Of a DNA stretch of 64,000 nt, positions 34,176 through 43,935 are shown in pieces. The notes beneath the pieces are model-generated. The model did no database searches. It had not been told where the DNA came from and was given only the letters and a program-made list of their open reading frames with translations. How positions within the stretch are numbered: position 1 is the first letter of the stretch; each line of letters opens with the position of its first letter. The position numbers and the translations under genes were made by a program. The stretch comes from an uncultured Clostridia bacterium (GTDB lineage Bacteria; Bacillota; Clostridia; TANB77; CAG-508), in NCBI GenBank assembly GCA_947631915.1, contig CANRNC010000009.1, positions 1 through 64,000 on the forward strand, read 5' to 3'.

Positions 34176-34631
34176 CTACTCAATAACACCACAGGCAATT
34201 TTTTTTCCGGAATTTCCACTAGGTTGAGTATTAAAATCATCAGGAGAATCGTGTATAATTATTACTTTACCAATTATATCATCGATTTTAAACTTATTTA
34301 ATAAAACACTCATATATGCATAACCATTATTCTCAATCAAAGGTGGTAAATCACCTGCGTGATAAGGATGAGGACAATTATTAGGGTTGTAATGAGTACC
34401 ACTATTTGCAAATTCATCTTCAGCATTTCCTGTGCAAGAAGTACCATTATGTATATGGAAACCAAAAAATCTTCCACTACAATTACTTTCGGATTGTGGT
34501 AATCCATTAACTTTTGCAATAAGCAGAACACCTTCTTTTACTTTGTTAAAATATACGACCCCATTTATTTTAGGATATTCTTTACTACCTTTTATGACTG
34601 CTCTAGCATTATGAAAAATATTAGAAAACAT
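34176..34631 (-). CDS. Cu/Zn superoxide dismutase family protein
   Basis: I choose ATG 34631 (151 aa) because GAGGTG is eight bases upstream; a TTG two codons earlier is too close. All seven metal ligands of the family are present: His59, His61, His80 and His127 for copper; His80, His88, His91 and Asp94 for zinc (GFHIHNG, GTHYNP, HPYHAGDLPPL, IIHDSP). The Cys pair Cys66 and Cys147 could form the usual disulfide. There is no signal peptide, whereas most bacterial members are periplasmic or lipoproteins, so it may be cytosolic. It would convert superoxide to peroxide and oxygen. The gene is divergent from the P-type ATPase gene. Confidence 0.9.
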   Translation of the reverse strand: MFSNIFHNARAVIKGSKEYPKINGVVYFNKVKEGVLLIAKVNGLPQSESNCSGRFFGFHIHNGTSCTGNAEDEFANSGTHYNPNNCPHPYHAGDLPPLIENNGYAYMSVLLNKFKIDDIIGKVIIIHDSPDDFNTQPSGNSGKKIACGVIE

Positions 34632-34771
34632 ATGCAAAACACCTCATTTTAAATATATATTAATATAATATTCAAATATTAAAATAAATGTAATATAAAA
34701 ATTGGAATAAAAATATATTTCCTTCATAGATATTAATATAAGAGAAAAGCGAAGGAAGGAAAGGTGTTTTT

Positions 34772-37411
34772 ATGTGGCACATATTGAAAATAAAAGAGGT
34801 TGCAGAAAGCCTAAAAACAAACATAAAATCTGGACTAGCAGAAGATGAAATATTAAAAAGAAGAAATAAATATGGAGTAAATAAGTTAAAGGAAAAAAAG
34901 AAAGAAAGTATAGTAATAAAGTTTATAAAGCAATTTAATGATTTCATGATAATTATTTTAATTATTGCTTCAATTATTTCTGCAATTACATCATATATTC
35001 AGGGAGAAAATGATTATTTTGATTCAATAATAATCATTGCAATTGTTGTGTTAAATGCAATAATGGGACTAGTTCAAGAGGAAAAAGCTGAAAAGTCTAT
35101 AGAAAGCTTGAAAAAATTAACTCCACAAATTGCAAAAACTATAAGAAATGGAGGGACTAAAGAGGTCAACGCAGAAGAATTAGTTCCGGGAGATATTATA
35201 GAGTTAGAGGCAGGAAATTATGTACCAGCTGACTGTAGAATTATAGAATGTTTTAATCTTAAAATAGAAGAGTCAAGTTTAACAGGAGAAACCGAACCAG
35301 TTGAGAAAAATACAACTGAATTATCAAATAAAAAATTACCACTAGGCGATATGATAAATATGGGATTTATGGGGAGTATTGTAATTTCTGGACATGGAAA
35401 AGCAATAGTAACAGAAACTGGAATGAATACAAAAATAGGTAAAATAGCAAATATGATAATAGAGGAAGAGGCACCAGAGACACCAATACAAAAAAAGTTA
35501 TCAGAAGTTGGAAAAGCATTAGGAGTCGTATGTTTAGTTATTTGTGCAATTATATATATTATAGGAATATTAAAGAAAATAGAACCAATAGAAATGTTTA
35601 TGACTTCAGTAGGATTAGCAGTAGCAGCAATACCAGAGGGACTTCCTGCAATTGTTACTATAATGTTATCTATAGGTGTTACAAAAATGGCGAGAAAGAA
35701 TAGTATTATAAGAAAATTACCTGCTGTTGAAACATTGGGATCTAGTAGTGTTATTTGCTCTGACAAGACTGGAACTTTAACTCAAAATAAAATGACAGTA
35801 GTAAAAACTTTATCTGATGATGAGAATTTATTATTACAGTTAGGATGCATGTGTACAGATTCTGACATTATAGATGGAATAGGAGTAACTGGAGAACCAA
35901 CAGAAGTTGCGATTGTAAACAAAGCATTATCAAAAGGAATAAATAAAGCAGAATTATATAGTAAAGCAAAAAGAGTTAATGAAATACCTTTTGATTCAAA
36001 TAGAAAATTAATGACTACAGTACATAAATTAGATAATGGATTTAGAAGTATTACAAAAGGTGCACCAGATGTTATGATTAATAAATGTGATAGAATTTAT
36101 AGAAATGGAAGAGTGGAACGATTAACCCAGAAAGATATAAGAAATATACAAAATCAGAATATTGAATTAGCAAATAATGCGTTGAGAGTAATAGCTGTTG
36201 GATATAGAGATTTTGAATTTGTAAAAAATGATGCTACGAAACTAGAAGAAAATTTAATTTTTGTTGGATTAATAGGAATGATAGATCCTCCAAGAGAGGG
36301 GGTTAAAGAAGCAGTGAAAACTTGTAAAAGAGCGGGAATAAAAACAGTAATGATTACAGGTGACCATATAGCTACAGCAAAAGCAATAGCAAAAGAACTA
36401 GGAATTCTAGAAATAGGAGATTTAGCAATTACAGGTTCAGAGTTAGATAATATTTCAGATGAAGATTTAAATAGAAACATATCTTCATATTCAGTATTTG
36501 CAAGAGTAACACCTGAACATAAGGTACGCATAGTAAAGGCATGGCAAAAGAATGGAGCAGTAGTTGCAATGACAGGAGATGGAGTAAACGATAGTCCTGC
36601 TCTAAAAAACGCAGACATAGGTATTGCAATGGGAAAAGGAGGAACAGATGTAGCAAAAAATGCATCAGATATGATATTGATGGATGATAACTTTGTAACA
36701 ATTGTTGAGGCAATAAAGCAGGGAAGAAATATATTTGATAATATAAAAAAGGCAATACACTTTTTAATAGCAACAAATATAGGAGAGATAACAACAATAT
36801 TTATGGGATTAGTATTAGGGCTACAATCTCCATTGCTCGCAATTCAATTATTATGGATAAATCTAGTAACTGATTCATTACCAGCAATTGCTTTAGGATT
36901 AGAAAAAGAAGAAACCGGTATCATGGAAAGAAAGCCAAGAAATTCGAGAAAGAGCATATTTGCGGATGGATTATGGAATAAGATTCTGACAGAAGGAATT
37001 ATGCTAGGAGCATTAGATTTATTTATATTTTCATTTGGAAATTATTTGTATGGACTTGAAGTAGCAAGAACTATGGCATTTGTTTCATTAGGATTGTTAG
37101 AATTAGTACATAGTTTTAATATTAAGTCAGAAAAATCAATTCTAAAAACAGGTATTTTCAACAATAAATTTTTAATTGGAAGTTTTGTAATAGGAACATT
37201 ATTGCAGATTTTAGTTGTTTTTATTCCTGCAATTGCAAATATATTTAGTTTAGTTCCATTAAGCCAAGAACAATGGATGTACACGCTTATGATATCTATT
37301 TTACCTATACCAATCCTAGAGATGCAAAAGAAAATTAATGGAATGAGAATTAAGTCAATATCAAGCAGAGAAAAGAGTTATAAAAAATATTTGTTTAATA
37401 ATAGATTTTAA
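34772..37411 (+). CDS. calcium-type P-type (P2A) ATPase
   Basis: The product is 879 aa, the normal size for bacterial PMCA/SERCA-like pumps. ATG 34772 follows AGGAAAGGTG. It has an N-terminal cation-ATPase domain, the actuator motif SLTGETEPV (about 170), the AIPEGLPAIV helix with a Ca-binding-type PEGL (about 288), phosphorylation site Asp330 in SDKTGTLTQNK, KGAPDVM in the nucleotide domain and the GDGVNDSPAL hinge (about 603). The C-terminal cation-ATPase region has four further helices. It exports Ca2+, or possibly Mn2+, using ATP, at the cell membrane. Monocistronic. Confidence 0.93.
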   Translation: MWHILKIKEVAESLKTNIKSGLAEDEILKRRNKYGVNKLKEKKKESIVIKFIKQFNDFMIIILIIASIISAITSYIQGENDYFDSIIIIAIVVLNAIMGLVQEEKAEKSIESLKKLTPQIAKTIRNGGTKEVNAEELVPGDIIELEAGNYVPADCRIIECFNLKIEESSLTGETEPVEKNTTELSNKKLPLGDMINMGFMGSIVISGHGKAIVTETGMNTKIGKIANMIIEEEAPETPIQKKLSEVGKALGVVCLVICAIIYIIGILKKIEPIEMFMTSVGLAVAAIPEGLPAIVTIMLSIGVTKMARKNSIIRKLPAVETLGSSSVICSDKTGTLTQNKMTVVKTLSDDENLLLQLGCMCTDSDIIDGIGVTGEPTEVAIVNKALSKGINKAELYSKAKRVNEIPFDSNRKLMTTVHKLDNGFRSITKGAPDVMINKCDRIYRNGRVERLTQKDIRNIQNQNIELANNALRVIAVGYRDFEFVKNDATKLEENLIFVGLIGMIDPPREGVKEAVKTCKRAGIKTVMITGDHIATAKAIAKELGILEIGDLAITGSELDNISDEDLNRNISSYSVFARVTPEHKVRIVKAWQKNGAVVAMTGDGVNDSPALKNADIGIAMGKGGTDVAKNASDMILMDDNFVTIVEAIKQGRNIFDNIKKAIHFLIATNIGEITTIFMGLVLGLQSPLLAIQLLWINLVTDSLPAIALGLEKEETGIMERKPRNSRKSIFADGLWNKILTEGIMLGALDLFIFSFGNYLYGLEVARTMAFVSLGLLELVHSFNIKSEKSILKTGIFNNKFLIGSFVIGTLLQILVVFIPAIANIFSLVPLSQEQWMYTLMISILPIPILEMQKKINGMRIKSISSREKSYKKYLFNNRF

Positions 37412-37508
37412 TGTTATATTATTTTTAAATCAAAAATAATAGGCAAAATCAAAAATGGTTAGGAAAAATAATTGTTAATTAAAATTTTCTTAAAACTTTA
37501 CAAGATAG

Positions 37509-37537
37509 TTGAAAAAATGTAGAAATTATGGTATTAT
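37509..37537 (+). promoter_or_regulatory. predicted promoter for the GT2 operon
   Basis: TTGAAA (37509-37514), 17 bp, TATTAT (37532-37537). A 12-bp palindrome AAAGTATACTTT (37584-37595) lies between it and the start codon, and could be an operator. Confidence 0.55.
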
Positions 37538-37620
37538 ATAAAATTAGATAAGTATTATATAATCGAATTTATAAAGTATTTGTAAAGTATACTTTATCAA
37601 ATAGAATTGGGAGAAAATAA

Positions 37621-38736
37621 ATGTACAAGATAACAATTATTATTCCAGTATATAATGTAGATAAATATCTTAAACAATTACTTGAATCTATAGTTAATCA
37701 AACAATGCCTTTAAAGGATATTCAGGTAATAATGGTTGATGATTTATCAAAAGATAATTCTACAAAGATAATGGATGAGTTTTCAGAAAAGTATGATAAT
37801 TTTATAAGTGTAAAATTAGATAAAAATCATAAAATAGCTGGAACTGCAAGAAATGAAGGAATGAAATTAGCAAAAGGTAAGTATTTAATGTTTGCAGATG
37901 CTGATGATTTTTATAGTAAAGATGCATGTGAAATTTTATATAATGAAATAGAAAGTAAAAATGCAGATTTTATTACAGCTAATTATATAAATACAGACTA
38001 TGATGGAACTTTATGGAGTAAGCCAGTTTTTAATACAAATAAATATAAAAGTTTTAGATTGAGCATATACGATTATGACAAATCTTTCTATATATTAAAT
38101 TCTGCTGTTTGGAATAAAATTTTTAGAAGAGAATTTATTGAAGAAAATAATATAAAATTTCTCGAAGGAGTCCCAGCAGAAGATGCATATTTTACAACAT
38201 CAAGTTTTATGAAAAGTGATAAGGTTTATTACTGTGATAAAGTCATCTATTGTTATAGACAAAGAAATGAAGGCAAACTCGGAAGAAAATCAGTATCTTT
38301 TAATTGTTCAAAAAGATATTTTAATGGTATAAATAAAGCATATAATGAAATATATAATAATTTTAAAAATAATGATTTTCTGGCTTTCTATAGATTTGTT
38401 TATGCAAAGAATATGTCATATATGTTGTATAAATTTATAGATTCAGAAATAAGTGATAAAGATAAAATTGATATAATGAAAAAAATGCAGTGGTTTTATA
38501 GATTGAGTATAGAATTACAAGTGCCAGCAGTACATGAGAGCCAAAGAATGATTATACAGAAGATATATGAAGAGAACTATGAGACAGCATTAGATTATTG
38601 TAAAATTATTGCAGAAATGAGAACTTTTTTGCCAAAAGAAATAAAAGAAGAGATATCTAAACCAGATGCAGAGATGTATGAAGAAATAAAAAAGGACACG
38701 TATAAATTTGAAAGGAGAAAACAATGCTTGAATTGA
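37621..38736 (+). CDS. family 2 glycosyltransferase
   Basis: The product is 371 aa. The GT-A domain occupies about residues 1-220: ITIIIPVYNVDKYLKQLLESI, VMVDDLSKDNS and the DxD-type FADADDF (about 97-103), followed by the acceptor-side EDAYF motif near 195. The C-terminal 130 residues are helical. Enzymes of this TagF/WaaB-like group transfer sugars or glycerol phosphate to wall polymers. Its stop overlaps the start of the PP2C-like gene by 13 bases, so the two are coupled, and an SDR gene follows. Teichoic-acid-like or capsular polymer synthesis is the best guess. Confidence 0.88.
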   Translation: MYKITIIIPVYNVDKYLKQLLESIVNQTMPLKDIQVIMVDDLSKDNSTKIMDEFSEKYDNFISVKLDKNHKIAGTARNEGMKLAKGKYLMFADADDFYSKDACEILYNEIESKNADFITANYINTDYDGTLWSKPVFNTNKYKSFRLSIYDYDKSFYILNSAVWNKIFRREFIEENNIKFLEGVPAEDAYFTTSSFMKSDKVYYCDKVIYCYRQRNEGKLGRKSVSFNCSKRYFNGINKAYNEIYNNFKNNDFLAFYRFVYAKNMSYMLYKFIDSEISDKDKIDIMKKMQWFYRLSIELQVPAVHESQRMIIQKIYEENYETALDYCKIIAEMRTFLPKEIKEEISKPDAEMYEEIKKDTYKFERRKQCLN

Positions 38737-39581
38737 TTTATGCAAAGATGTGTGATAACTCTATTTTTAATAAATATGGAATTAAACCAGTTGTAGAAGA
38801 TTATTTCGAGGCTAAAAAAAATATATTTTGTATAGCTGATGGAGTTACAAGAGATTCAATTACAGGCGAATGTGTTCCGTATCCAGAGAACAAGGAAGAA
38901 GTTGAAAAATGGATAAAAGGATATCCTAATCCAAGTGGTGCTTTTGAAGCAGCAAAAATATGTGTTAAAAATTTTAATGACATGATAGAAAAGACTAATA
39001 ATATAACAAAAGAAGGAATTTTTGAAATAGTAAAGAAAGTAAATAATAAAATTTGGAAAATAAATCAAGGAAGAAAAATAGACTATTTAGCAGATGACTT
39101 ATTTGGCTGTGTTGCTGTTGGAGGATATTTAGATTCAAATTATATGTATGCATTTTCAATAGGAGATTGTCATATTAAAGCATTTGATAAAAATTTTGAT
39201 TTGCAGTTTGAAACTATAAATAATCATACTAACTTTGAAAAATATTTATCTGAAATTTATATAAAAAACAATGAATATGATTGGAATAATCCAAAAGACA
39301 GAATAATGGTAAGGAGAGATTTTAGAAACAAACCTAATGTAAAATATAATGGACAAGAAGTATCTTTTGGAGTATTAACAGGAGAAGTTGAGGCTGAACA
39401 CTACATAGATACATATAAAGTAGATTTATCAAATATACAATATATTTGTGCCTATTCTGATGGTGCAGAGCCATTTTTCGATAATAAAGAAACAACAAAA
39501 GAAATCATATTTAACCCTAATTTATTTGAGAAAAATGGTAAAGAAAGAACACTTGTAATATATGAGAAAAGGAGCATTTAA
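38724..39581 (+). CDS. PP2C-like phosphatase-fold protein
   Basis: The product is 285 aa, starting at ATG 38724 behind AAAGGAG. The metal-dependent PPM/PP2C pattern is visible though divergent: FCIADGVTRDS (about 33-43), GCVAVGGYL, SIGDCHIKAFD (about 146-156) and the late CAYSDGAEPF (about 248-257). The Asp residues in ADG, GD and SDG would bind two metal ions. It lies between a glycosyltransferase (overlap 13 bp) and an SDR (3 bp gap). It may control or process surface-polymer synthesis, but a substrate cannot be named. Confidence 0.7.
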   Translation: MLELIYAKMCDNSIFNKYGIKPVVEDYFEAKKNIFCIADGVTRDSITGECVPYPENKEEVEKWIKGYPNPSGAFEAAKICVKNFNDMIEKTNNITKEGIFEIVKKVNNKIWKINQGRKIDYLADDLFGCVAVGGYLDSNYMYAFSIGDCHIKAFDKNFDLQFETINNHTNFEKYLSEIYIKNNEYDWNNPKDRIMVRRDFRNKPNVKYNGQEVSFGVLTGEVEAEHYIDTYKVDLSNIQYICAYSDGAEPFFDNKETTKEIIFNPNLFEKNGKERTLVIYEKRSI

Positions 39582-39584
39582 AAC

Positions 39585-40310
39585 ATGGAAAAAGACATAG
39601 TTTTAATAACTGGTGGATGTGGAAATATTGCTAAACGCATTGTAAAAAAATATTTAGATAATGGAGCAAAAGTAATAGCAACAGATTTGAAAGAAAAAAT
39701 ATATGAATATTCGGATAATCCAGATTATGAATTCTATGAGTTAGATGTTACTAATGTGGAGCAAATACAAAACTTATATAAAATGATAGAAGAAAAATAT
39801 GGAAAAATAATGCACCTTATTAGTGCAGCTGGAATGCCAATGGAAACAGAAATTGAAGGGCTAGAAACTGTAACATTTGAAGATATAAACAAATCAATTG
39901 AATTAAATTTGGCAAGTCATATATATATAACAAAAGTATTTTTACCATTATTAGAAAGAGCGGAAAATAATAAAAATGTAGTATTAATATCATCTGTAAA
40001 TGCAATTAAAACATTTAATTTACCTATATACAGTGCTGCTAAAGCAGGGATAATTGGCTTTATGAAATCTATTACAAAAGAATTTGGTAAGAAACACATT
40101 AGAGTTAATGTTGTTTCACCAGGTACTGTGCCAACAGATGAAGATATAAAGAGTAATGGAAATTTTTACAACCATAGATATAAAGAAATGCTAGCATTGA
40201 AAGATTTTACTAAACCTGAAGACATTGCAGATACAATATATTGTATAACTAACAAAATGCTAGCAGTTACAGGACAAAACATTATAGTTGATTCGGGACA
40301 AATATCATAA
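39585..40310 (+). CDS. short-chain dehydrogenase/reductase
   Basis: The product is 241 aa. It has the Rossmann motif TGGCGNIA near residues 9-16, NAD(P)-binding LDVTN near 53, and an NLAS region in place of the usual NNAG-type helix. The catalytic Ser is in ISSVNA (about 138) and the YSAAK pair of Tyr and Lys is near 150-154. It oxidises or reduces an alcohol or keto group with NAD(P). As third gene of the GT2 operon it may supply a sugar or polyol precursor. ATG 39585 follows AAAGGAG, and its 3' end overlaps the convergent lactonase gene by 6 bp. Confidence 0.9.
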   Translation: MEKDIVLITGGCGNIAKRIVKKYLDNGAKVIATDLKEKIYEYSDNPDYEFYELDVTNVEQIQNLYKMIEEKYGKIMHLISAAGMPMETEIEGLETVTFEDINKSIELNLASHIYITKVFLPLLERAENNKNVVLISSVNAIKTFNLPIYSAAKAGIIGFMKSITKEFGKKHIRVNVVSPGTVPTDEDIKSNGNFYNHRYKEMLALKDFTKPEDIADTIYCITNKMLAVTGQNIIVDSGQIS

Positions 40311-41289
40311 TTTTATTATACAAGCAGGATGTTCTATGTTAAATATATTATTATAACATAGTTCTCCTGTTTTTTTATTTATATCAAAAATAGAAATTGA
40401 ATTAGAATTTTGATTAGCACATAATAAAGAATTATTTAATACAAACAAATCTCTAGGAGTTTTACCATAACAAGAAATATGTTGTTTTAGTTCCAAATGA
40501 GGAGTAACTGAAAATACACAAATATTATCTAATCCTCTAATAGAAATATATAGAAATCTTTTATCTTCACTTAACTTGATAGCACAACCAGTATAGTCAA
40601 CTGATAGTGTTACATTATCTGTAAGAATTGAAAATTTTTCTAAAAATTTAAAACCATCAATTTCTGAAAAAGTAAAATGGTATAATTCGCAAGATGCTTC
40701 AGTAACTAAAAAAATATCATCTTTATTTATAACAAAATGCCTAGGTTGAGAACCTTCAGAAAAATTATATTGTGAACAATATTCCAAATTAAATGAGATA
40801 CCATTATAAATTATTTTATAAGCTAATAGTTTATCGTCTCCTAAATCAGTAATAAATAAGTAATTACCATCTGCAGAAAGTTGAACACAGTGAATATGAG
40901 AATGTTTTGTAAAATCTTTTGAAAAAATCAATTTTCCTAAAGATTTATCAGAATTTAATGAAAAAACATTTAAAGAGCCATCACTGTAGTTTGCAACATA
41001 TAACAAATTCCTAGAGATATCTAAAAACATATAACAAGGAGAAGCTCCATTTATATTTAAAGTATTAATAACGGAAAAGTCAGAATTTCTTGACATAATT
41101 AACCCAGTTCTATAGTTATCATTATTTGAATATTCAACAACATTAAAATAAATATCATTATAAGCACAAATGTAAGAACAATTTTCAAACTGATTATCAG
41201 AACCGTAAAGTTGTTAAAACTCCATTTTCAAAACACAGTTTATACATTCCACGTTTTGAGTATGTACCTACTAATAAAAGTTGAGACAT
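40305..41289 (-). pseudogene. 6-phosphogluconolactonase-type beta-propeller, frameshifted
   Basis: The 5' part begins at ATG 41289 behind TTGGAGG and reads MSQLLLVGTYSKRGMYK, then stops after GVLTTLRF. The continuation in the next frame starts YGSDNQFENCSYICAYND and runs to the TAA at 40305, with repeated propeller strands (LLYVANYSDGSLNVFSL, LFITDLGDDKLLAY, FLYISIRGLDNICVF). One extra base (or two missing) near 41203-41208 accounts for the break. The intact frame from ATG 41096 alone lacks the first blade. The family hydrolyses 6-phosphogluconolactone or other sugar lactones. The gene is convergent with the SDR gene. Confidence 0.82.
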
Positions 41290-41356
41290 AATAATACCTC
41301 CAAAGATAAATTTAAATAAATTTTAACATAAATAAATTTATTTAACTATAAAAATC

Positions 41357-41385
41357 TTGAAAAAAATTTTTTATCATGTTATTAT
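41357..41385 (+). promoter_or_regulatory. predicted promoter for tex
   Basis: TTGAAA (41357-41362), 17 bp, TATTAT (41380-41385), 31 bp before the tex start. Confidence 0.7.
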
Positions 41386-41416
41386 GATAATAATGTTAAT
41401 AAGAAAGGAACGTAAA

Positions 41417-43570
41417 ATGGACAAAATAATAGAAACGATAGCAAGAGAATTGCAAATAAAAAATACACAAGTAGAAAATACAGTAAAATTAATAGATGAA
41501 GGAAATACAATTCCTTTTATTGCAAGGTATAGGAAGGAAGTTACAGGAGGATTAAGTGATGAGACTTTAAGAAATTTAAACGAAAGACTTACATACTTGA
41601 GAAATTTAGAGACAAGAAAAGATGAAGTAAGAAAATCTATTGAAGAACAGGGAAAAATGACAGATGAGCTTCAAAAGGCAATTGAAGAGGCGATTACTTT
41701 AGCAGAAGTAGAAGATATTTATAGACCATACAAGCAAAAGAAAAAGACAAGAGCAACAATAGCAAAAGCAAAAGGATTAGAACCTTTAAGTATAATAATA
41801 TATTTACAAAATGAGACAGAAGATATAAATAAAATAGCAGAACAATATATAGATGAGGAAAAAGGTGTTAATTCTGTAGAAGAAGCAATAGCAGGAGCAT
41901 TGGATATAATTGCAGAAAACATATCAGATGATGCAAAATATAGAAAGAAGATAAAAGGATATTGTTATCGCGAAGGATATATTGTAACAAAAGCTGCAAA
42001 AGAAGGCGAACAAACAAATTACGAAATGTATTATGATTATAAGGAAAAAATTAATCAAATACCAAGTCATAGAATTTTAGCAATAAATAGAGGAGAAAAA
42101 GAAGAAGCCTTAAAAGTAAAAATGGAAAAACCAGAAGATAAAATTATTGCATATATAGAAAGAGACATTATAAAAGGAAAAACACAATTTGAAGAAATGC
42201 TAAAAGCAACAATTTTGGATTCTTTTAAAAGATTAATAGAACCATCAATTGAAAGAGAAATAAGAAGTGATTTAACAGAAAAAGCAGATGATAAGGCAAT
42301 AAAAGTATTTGGAAAGAATGCAAAACAACTTTTATTAGGAGCTCCAATTAAAGGAAAAACAGTTATGGGCTTTGATCCAGCATATAGAACAGGGTGTAAA
42401 ATAGCAGTAATAGATGAAACAGGAAAAGTTTTAGATACAGAGACAGTATATCCAACTGCACCACAAAATGATATTCAAGGAGCAAAAGAAAAACTATTAA
42501 AACTAATAAAAAAAGATAAAGTTGACATGATTGCAATAGGAAATGGTACAGCTTCTCGTGAATCAGAAATGTTTGTAGCAGATATGATAAAAGAAGCCGA
42601 CAGAGAAGTACATTATGCAATAGTAAGTGAAGCTGGAGCATCAGTATATTCAGCATCAAAATTAGCAACAGAGGAATATCCAGATATAAACGTTTCAATA
42701 AGAGGAGCAATATCTATTGCAAGAAGATTACAAGATCCTCTTGCAGAACTTGTAAAAATAGATCCTAAAGCAATTGGAGTAGGTCAATATCAACATGACG
42801 TTAATCAAAAAACATTAAACGAGAGCTTAACAGGAGTTGTTGAAGATGCAGTTAATAAGGTTGGGGTAGATGTTAATATTGCAACGCCATCACTTTTATC
42901 ATATGTATCAGGTATTAATTCAGGTATAGCGAAAAATATAGTTAAATATAGAGATGAAAATGGAAAATTTAAAAATAGAAAACAATTATTAAAAGTACCT
43001 AAACTAGGAAATGTAGCATTTGAACAATGTTCTGGATTTTTAAGAATATCAGATGGAGACAATGCATTAGACATAACGGCAGTACATCCTGATAACTATG
43101 AGCAGACAGAAAAATTATTAAGTAAGACAGGCTTCGACAAAGAAGATTTAAGAAACAAAGATAAACTTAAAGAGTTAAGAGAAAAATTAAAATCTGTAAA
43201 CGTAGAAGAAACAGCAAAAGAATTAGACATTGGGCAAATGACATTACAAGATATAATTGAAGAACTTACAAAACCAGGAAGAGATCCTAGAGAAGAAATG
43301 CCAAAACCAATATTAAGAAGTGATGTATTAAAATTAGAAGACTTATCAGAAGGAATGGTACTAACAGGAACAGTAAGAAATGTAATAGACTTTGGAGCAT
43401 TTGTTGACATTGGAGTAAAACATGATGGACTAGTACATATATCAGAAATGAGCAACAGTTACATAAAAAATCCATCAGATGTAGTATCAGTAGGAGACAT
43501 AGTAAAAGTAAAAGTAATAAAAATCGACAAAGAAAGACAAAAAGTGGGACTAACAATGAAACTAAACTAA
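41417..43570 (+). CDS. tex: Tex family S1 RNA-binding protein
   Basis: I start at ATG 41417 (MDKIIETIARELQ), 717 aa, with GAAAGGA upstream; the longer frame would run through the promoter. Domains in order: N-terminal Tex helical region (NTIPFIARYRKEVTGGLSDE), the YqgF/RuvX-like nuclease fold (about 315-430, MGFDPAYRTGCKIAVID), helix-hairpin-helix repeats (about 490-545, KFKNRKQLLKVPKLG) and a C-terminal S1 domain (about 645-717, EGMVLTGTVRNVIDFGAFVDIG). Tex proteins bind nucleic acid and influence transcription and expression of toxins or stress genes. Its last five codons lie inside a long palindrome that also serves as terminator. Confidence 0.96.
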   Translation: MDKIIETIARELQIKNTQVENTVKLIDEGNTIPFIARYRKEVTGGLSDETLRNLNERLTYLRNLETRKDEVRKSIEEQGKMTDELQKAIEEAITLAEVEDIYRPYKQKKKTRATIAKAKGLEPLSIIIYLQNETEDINKIAEQYIDEEKGVNSVEEAIAGALDIIAENISDDAKYRKKIKGYCYREGYIVTKAAKEGEQTNYEMYYDYKEKINQIPSHRILAINRGEKEEALKVKMEKPEDKIIAYIERDIIKGKTQFEEMLKATILDSFKRLIEPSIEREIRSDLTEKADDKAIKVFGKNAKQLLLGAPIKGKTVMGFDPAYRTGCKIAVIDETGKVLDTETVYPTAPQNDIQGAKEKLLKLIKKDKVDMIAIGNGTASRESEMFVADMIKEADREVHYAIVSEAGASVYSASKLATEEYPDINVSIRGAISIARRLQDPLAELVKIDPKAIGVGQYQHDVNQKTLNESLTGVVEDAVNKVGVDVNIATPSLLSYVSGINSGIAKNIVKYRDENGKFKNRKQLLKVPKLGNVAFEQCSGFLRISDGDNALDITAVHPDNYEQTEKLLSKTGFDKEDLRNKDKLKELREKLKSVNVEETAKELDIGQMTLQDIIEELTKPGRDPREEMPKPILRSDVLKLEDLSEGMVLTGTVRNVIDFGAFVDIGVKHDGLVHISEMSNSYIKNPSDVVSVGDIVKVKVIKIDKERQKVGLTMKLN

Positions 43571-43623
43571 AAAACAAAAAGAACAAGCTAGCTTGTTCTT
43601 TTTGTTTTTTAGTTTAGTTTCAT
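43556..43623. repeat. 68-bp perfect palindrome overlapping the tex stop
   Basis: ATGAAACTAAACTAAAAAAC begins the left arm, and the sequence reads identically on both strands with no spacer (34 bp per arm, centre AGCT/AGCT). It contains the last codons and TAA of tex, and includes T runs on the right arm, so it can act as a terminator in either direction. The length and perfection are unusual. Confidence 0.9.
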
Positions 43624-43724
43624 AAAAACCGTGGAAAATTTGCAAAGCAAATTTTACTCGGATATTGAAAATAAATGCAATATATAATATAATTAAAAAA
43701 ATGTAAAAAACAAGGAGAACAATA

Positions 43725-43922
43725 ATGGGAACATTAATTATAAGAATAATTGGATTTATAATTGCAGCTATAGGAGTAATTTTAATTTATGATGCGAGAG
43801 ACTTATCTCAAAAACTCTTCAGCAATTCAGACAAAAACACTTCAGCTAAATCATTAAGAATATTAGGTTTTATAATAGCAATAATTGGTGCAATTATAGT
43901 ATATATAGCAAAATACAATTAG
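43725..43922 (+). CDS. small two-helix membrane protein, unknown
   Basis: The product is 65 aa, ATG 43725 behind AAGGAG. It has two hydrophobic helices: IIRIIGFIIAAIGVILIY (residues 5-22) and LRILGFIIAIIGAIIVY (45-61). A short polar loop (DARDLSQKLFSNSDKNTSAK) joins them. Both helices share an IxGFIIAxIGxI pattern, so they look like an internal repeat. The family is known in clostridia only as small hypothetical membrane proteins. It is 13 bp ahead of the L,D-transpeptidase gene and probably cotranscribed. Confidence 0.75.
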   Translation: MGTLIIRIIGFIIAAIGVILIYDARDLSQKLFSNSDKNTSAKSLRILGFIIAIIGAIIVYIAKYN

Positions 43923-43935
43923 GAAGGAATAAGAA

